Assembly: GCA_035606235.1 (NCBI GenBank)
Contig: DATNFU010000050.1
Coordinates: 1-41,517 of the forward strand
Direction of reading: 5' to 3'
DNA from: 66-474 sp035606235
GTDB lineage: Bacteria > Pseudomonadota > Gammaproteobacteria > Xanthomonadales > Rhodanobacteraceae
DNA length: 41,517 nt
The translations under genes were made by a program, and so were the position numbers. The stretch's first letter is position 1; each line of letters opens with the position of its first letter. Below are positions 38,654 through 41,517 of this stretch, piece by piece. The notes beneath the pieces are model-generated. The model saw nothing but the letters and a program-made list of their open reading frames with translations. It did not search any database and was not told the origin of the DNA.

Positions 38654-40017
38654 GTCGCCTGGTCGTCGTTTCCAATCGCGTCGCGCTGCCCAAGGAGGCG
38701 CGCGCCGGCGGATTGGCCGCGGCGATGGAAGCGGCGCTTTCGGAAACCGGCGGGCTGTGGTTCGGCTGGAGCGGGCGCATCGTGCCCGCCAGCGCGCGCG
38801 AACTGCGCCAGCAACGGGAAGGCGTGATCGACTATGCGCTGCTCGATCTCACTCGCGGCGAATACGATGATTATTATCTGGGCTTCGCCAACCGCACGCT
38901 GTGGCCGCTGCTGCACTTCCAGCCCAACCTGATCGACTACAGCCGCGAGCAGCACGCGGTCTATCTGGATGTGAACCGGCTGTTCGCGCAACAACTGGCG
39001 CCTTTGCTGCGCGCCGATGATCGCATCTGGGTGCACGACTACCACCTGATTCCGCTGGCCGCGGAATTGCGCAAGCTGGGCGTTGCCAATCGCATCGGCT
39101 TTTTCCTGCACGTGCCGCTGCCGCCGGCGCAACTGCTGGCCACCCTGCCCGGCCACGAGGAATTGTTCTCTGCGTTCGGCGCCTGCGACCTGGTCGGGAT
39201 GCAAACCCGCGATGACGTGCGCGCGTTGCACGATTATCTGCGCGAGGAAACCGGCGCAACGCTCGATGCGGATGGCGGCGTGATCATGCGCGACGGACAC
39301 CGGTTTCGCAGCGCGGCGTTTCCCATCAGCGTGGATGCCGACCGCATCGCGCGGCAGGCGGGCACCGCGGTGCGCAGCGCGGCCAGCGAGCGGTTGCGCG
39401 GCAGCCTGGAAGGCCGCGCGCTGGCAATCGGCATCGACCGGCTGGATTACTCCAAGGGTTTGCCGAAACGCTTCGAGGCGTTCGCCCGCTTCCTGCAAAC
39501 CCATCCGCACTGGCGCGCGAAAGTTTCGTTCCTGCAGATCGCCCCGCCCTCGCGCCAGGACGTGCCGGAGTATCGGGAATTGCGCACCCGGCTGGAACGC
39601 ATGGCCGGCGCGATCAACGGCCGCTATGCGGAACCGGATTGGGTACCGATCCGCTACGTCAACCGCAGCTTCCGGCACGCCACGCTCGCCGGTTTCTGCC
39701 GGATGGCACGGTTGGCGCTGGTGACGCCGTTGCGTGATGGCATGAACCTGGTCGCCAAGGAATACGTGGCGGCTCAGGCCGCGCAGGATCCGGGCGTGCT
39801 GGTGCTCTCGCATTTCGCCGGCGCCGCACGCGAACTGGAAGGCGCGCTGTGCATCAACCCCTATGATGCCGACGAACTGGTGAGCGCGATCGCGCGCGGC
39901 CTGACCATGCCGCAGCACGAACGCCGCGAACGCTGGCACGCGATGTTCGCTTACCTGCAGATGCACGACATTACCGCGTGGCGCAAGAACTTCCTCGCCG
40001 CGCTTGATGATGCCTAG
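38650..40017 (+). CDS. otsA: Trehalose-6-phosphate synthase OtsA (GT20)
   Basis: A retaining GT20 glycosyltransferase of 455 residues that joins glucose from a nucleotide sugar to glucose-6-phosphate. Seen are RLVVVSNRV, the GGLAAAME loop that closes on the sugars, the WVHDYHLIPLAAELRK motif (His129-Asp130 here), FFLHVPLPP, GIDRLDYSKGLPKRFEAF with Arg264 and Lys269 binding the donor phosphate, and TPLRDGMNLVAKEYVA. The GTG at 38650 overlaps the GH15 stop as GTGA, which couples synthesis of the two. The gene is last in the otsB-GH15-otsA unit and converges on the sulfotransferase gene with a 2-base gap; no terminator is visible between them. Confidence 0.96.
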   Translation: MSRLVVVSNRVALPKEARAGGLAAAMEAALSETGGLWFGWSGRIVPASARELRQQREGVIDYALLDLTRGEYDDYYLGFANRTLWPLLHFQPNLIDYSREQHAVYLDVNRLFAQQLAPLLRADDRIWVHDYHLIPLAAELRKLGVANRIGFFLHVPLPPAQLLATLPGHEELFSAFGACDLVGMQTRDDVRALHDYLREETGATLDADGGVIMRDGHRFRSAAFPISVDADRIARQAGTAVRSAASERLRGSLEGRALAIGIDRLDYSKGLPKRFEAFARFLQTHPHWRAKVSFLQIAPPSRQDVPEYRELRTRLERMAGAINGRYAEPDWVPIRYVNRSFRHATLAGFCRMARLALVTPLRDGMNLVAKEYVAAQAAQDPGVLVLSHFAGAARELEGALCINPYDADELVSAIARGLTMPQHERRERWHAMFAYLQMHDITAWRKNFLAALDDA

Positions 40018-40019
40018 CG

Positions 40020-40946
40020 CTACATCCAGTGCGACAGATCGCGCCCGATCAGGCCGGACAGGCGCCGCACATCGGGCCCGAACGCGGCGCGCAATTCCAG
40101 ATCGCGCGGGTCCGCCTTCGCGTGACCGCTGTCCAGGCGCCGGACGCCAGAGATGAAGCGGCGGCGCACGTCATAGGAAAACAATGATCCGGCCACGCGC
40201 CTGCACGCCGGGTTCCGGTACGCGGCGGTGACGAAACGCTCCAGCACGCCGCGCGGCGGCGCCTCGTTGTGCACGCGGAATTCCGGCAGGAAATCCGTGT
40301 CCACGCCAAGGAAGGTCAGCACCTCGCGATAGGTTTGCACCGGGTGTGCGACCAGATCTTCCAGCAGCAGCACCTTGACCCGCTCGCTGCCGAAGTTGTG
40401 CAGGTAACGCTCCACCTGCGGCGCGAACTGCGCGATGCCCAGATAATCCAGCCACGCGCGCACGCCGCGCGCGGGCGGCACCCGCCGGCCGCGACGACGA
40501 TCTTCGCTGGCCTGCACGGCTGCGTGGAAATCGGGGATGTCCTCGCGTCGCGCACGCAGCAGATGGTTGTACTGCGAGCGCATCTGATCCAGCGGCGGAC
40601 GCAGCACGATCAGGATGCGCGCGTCCGGTGAATATTCACGGATACGCTGAGGCGCAACTTGCGAATACAGATAATAGGCGGAAGCGTCGCCGCGCCAGGA
40701 ATGCTTCTCGCCGTTGGCGTAGGGCGCGAGATAGGCGCGCTCATCCTTGATCGAGTTGTCGGCGGGCAGGTCGAGATCGGTGCAGAAGAACGCCGGCTCC
40801 TTGGCGTTCCAGTAAGCCTTGCCGTCGCTCGCGGTCGGGAAAAAAATCTGCGGATGCTGGCGCAGGTATTCATACAGGGAGGTCGTGCCGCACTTGGGCG
40901 CACCGACCAGGAACAGGTTGGGCCTTGCGGCCGTGCTTCCGTGCAT
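40020..40946 (-). CDS. Sulfotransferase (PAPS-dependent)
   Basis: A cytoplasmic protein of 308 residues. The 5'-phosphosulfate loop is FLVGAPKCGTTSLYEYLRQHP (Lys18) at the N-terminus, and the 3'-phosphate motif is ILIVLRPPLDQMRSQYNHLL. Between them are KEPAFF and GDASAYYLYSQVAPQRIREY. It transfers sulfate from PAPS to a hydroxyl of an acceptor that cannot be named from sequence; bacterial relatives act on polysaccharides, lipids or nodulation-type factors. AAGGAGGG sits 8 bases before the ATG at 40946 and fixes the start. The frame happens to stay open upstream into the RHS fragment, but the strong ribosome-binding site argues for a separate gene. Confidence 0.92.
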   Translation of the reverse strand: MHGSTAARPNLFLVGAPKCGTTSLYEYLRQHPQIFFPTASDGKAYWNAKEPAFFCTDLDLPADNSIKDERAYLAPYANGEKHSWRGDASAYYLYSQVAPQRIREYSPDARILIVLRPPLDQMRSQYNHLLRARREDIPDFHAAVQASEDRRRGRRVPPARGVRAWLDYLGIAQFAPQVERYLHNFGSERVKVLLLEDLVAHPVQTYREVLTFLGVDTDFLPEFRVHNEAPPRGVLERFVTAAYRNPACRRVAGSLFSYDVRRRFISGVRRLDSGHAKADPRDLELRAAFGPDVRRLSGLIGRDLSHWM

Positions 40947-41032
40947 CGTCGCCCTCCTTGGCATCGCGGCAGCATGACGGCATCCTGCAGCCAGCCTCAT
41001 CAATATACGCCAGAGTACGAGCTTGCGTAAAC

Positions 41033-41517
41033 GGGTCGGAGTGCCATTGGCGTTGTATCCCGGATCGCCACCAGGTGCCCTTGCAGATACAGGTAATCGT
41101 GGGTTGGTGCCGTCGCGGCTCTGCTGATAGACCAGTTGCCCGTTGTGATCGTAGAAGCTGTTGATCACCCCGGACGTGGTGACCTGCTGGATGCGCCGGC
41201 CATTGGCGTCGTAAGCGTAGCTGCCTTCCTGCCCGACCACGTTGCGCAGCCGGTTGCCGTAGTTCATTCCAAATAAATGAACCTGACCCCTTTTCTCCAC
41301 TGCGCCCGTCTTGTCGGTCTGGCGGATGATCGAACCTTGCGCGTCGGTGTGCTGGTAGCGCATCGCGGTGGCCACGCCGCTGGCGTTGTAATCCCGGATC
41401 GCCACCAGGCGCCCTTGCAGATACAGGTAATCGTGGGTGGTGCCGTCGCGGTCTTCCTGATAGACCAGTTGCCCCGCGTGATCGTAGAAGCTGTTGATGA
41501 CGCCTGCGCTGTTGACC
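41033..41517 (-). pseudogene. Decayed RHS/YD-repeat fragment (runs past the right edge)
   Basis: Read on the minus strand from the right edge: GVINSFYDHAGQLVYQEDRDGTTHDYLYLQG, LVAIRDYNASGVATAMRYQHTDAQGSIIRQTD and SYAYDANGRRI, classic YD repeats of RHS proteins. A 137-base segment at 41381-41517 recurs at 41048-41184 (period 333 bases, 111 codons). In the inner copy an extra T and a missing A shift the frame between RDGTN and YNANG, then restore it. After YNANGTPT likeness stops. No DPxG core end or toxin tip is visible. So this is the degraded tail of a longer RHS array, whose main part lies beyond the window. Confidence 0.8.
41048..41184. repeat. Inner copy of a 137-base RHS direct repeat
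   Basis: It aligns over its full length with 41381-41517 at high identity. The two differ by one insertion (GTGGGTTGG against GTGGGTGG), one deletion (TTGTATCC against TTGTAATCC) and several substitutions. The two indels cancel, leaving equal lengths of 137. Confidence 0.8.

Noticed and set aside
41028..41045. AACGGGTCGGAGTG near the RHS edge as another copy of the ruvB-ybgC element
   Set aside because: Only about 11 bases match, and they can be native RHS coding sequence (NGTPT). No inverted partner is seen nearby.
40947..41405. An RHS-sulfotransferase fusion protein read as one gene
   Set aside because: A near-perfect ribosome-binding site precedes the sulfotransferase ATG, the RHS part is frameshifted internally, and likeness to RHS stops well before the enzyme. 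Kept only as a question in the findings.

Overview
The window is a GC-rich (about 65%) gammaproteobacterial chromosome segment. The gene order on the minus strand, yebC-ruvC-ruvA-kup-kup-ruvB-ybgC-tolQ-tolR-tolA-tolB-pal-cpoB-queE-queC followed by tRNA-Lys, together with DUF3011 and DUF6629 genes and the style of the small repeats, points to the Xanthomonadales (Lysobacterales), probably the Rhodanobacteraceae side. This placement is inferred from synteny and protein character; no database search was run.

Layout. 1-2252: end of a mannan/N-glycan degrading block (3' part of a GH92 mannosidase, then a complete GH47 alpha-mannosidase). 2323-3296: a VTT/DedA-like membrane protein and a small tail-anchored protein, convergent. 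3502-8007: a TonB-dependent receptor, a YfiR protein, a CHASE8-like histidine kinase and a single-domain receiver, a compact envelope-to-cytoplasm signalling operon. 8020-8991: a DUF6629 membrane protein and a tRNA-Lys(UUU) whose 3' half is duplicated just downstream. 9025-23266: a long minus-strand housekeeping run covering queuosine synthesis, the Tol-Pal envelope system, Holliday junction processing (ruvABC) interrupted by two tandem kup potassium transporters, and yebC. Several gaps in this run hold small palindromic or heptad-repeat elements, two of which have entered coding sequence (the ruvB 3' end and the ruvC 5' end).

23409-26967 (minus): an alpha/beta hydrolase overlapping aspS, a secreted DUF3011 protein with its own terminator, and an FmdB-type zinc ribbon protein. 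27171-29994 (plus): a CsgG/HfaB-like secreted protein followed by two low-complexity secreted proteins that share the same mature N-terminus (QYTYPGT). This is the best candidate in the window for an undescribed system, possibly a curli-like export or surface-fibre module. 30121-34716 (minus): the ABC-F ATPase yheS and the disaggregase clpB. 34907-40017 (plus): a PlsC-type acyltransferase, then otsB, a GH15 enzyme with a lysine-rich N-terminal tail, and otsA, making a trehalose module. 40020-41517 (minus): a sulfotransferase and a decayed RHS/YD-repeat fragment that continues past the right edge.

No gap between genes exceeds about 300 bases. The larger ones (3297-3501, 8683-8847, 26968-27170, 34717-34906) hold the promoter and repeat signals listed, or nothing I recognise. 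I see no CRISPR array, no rRNA and no intact insertion sequence.
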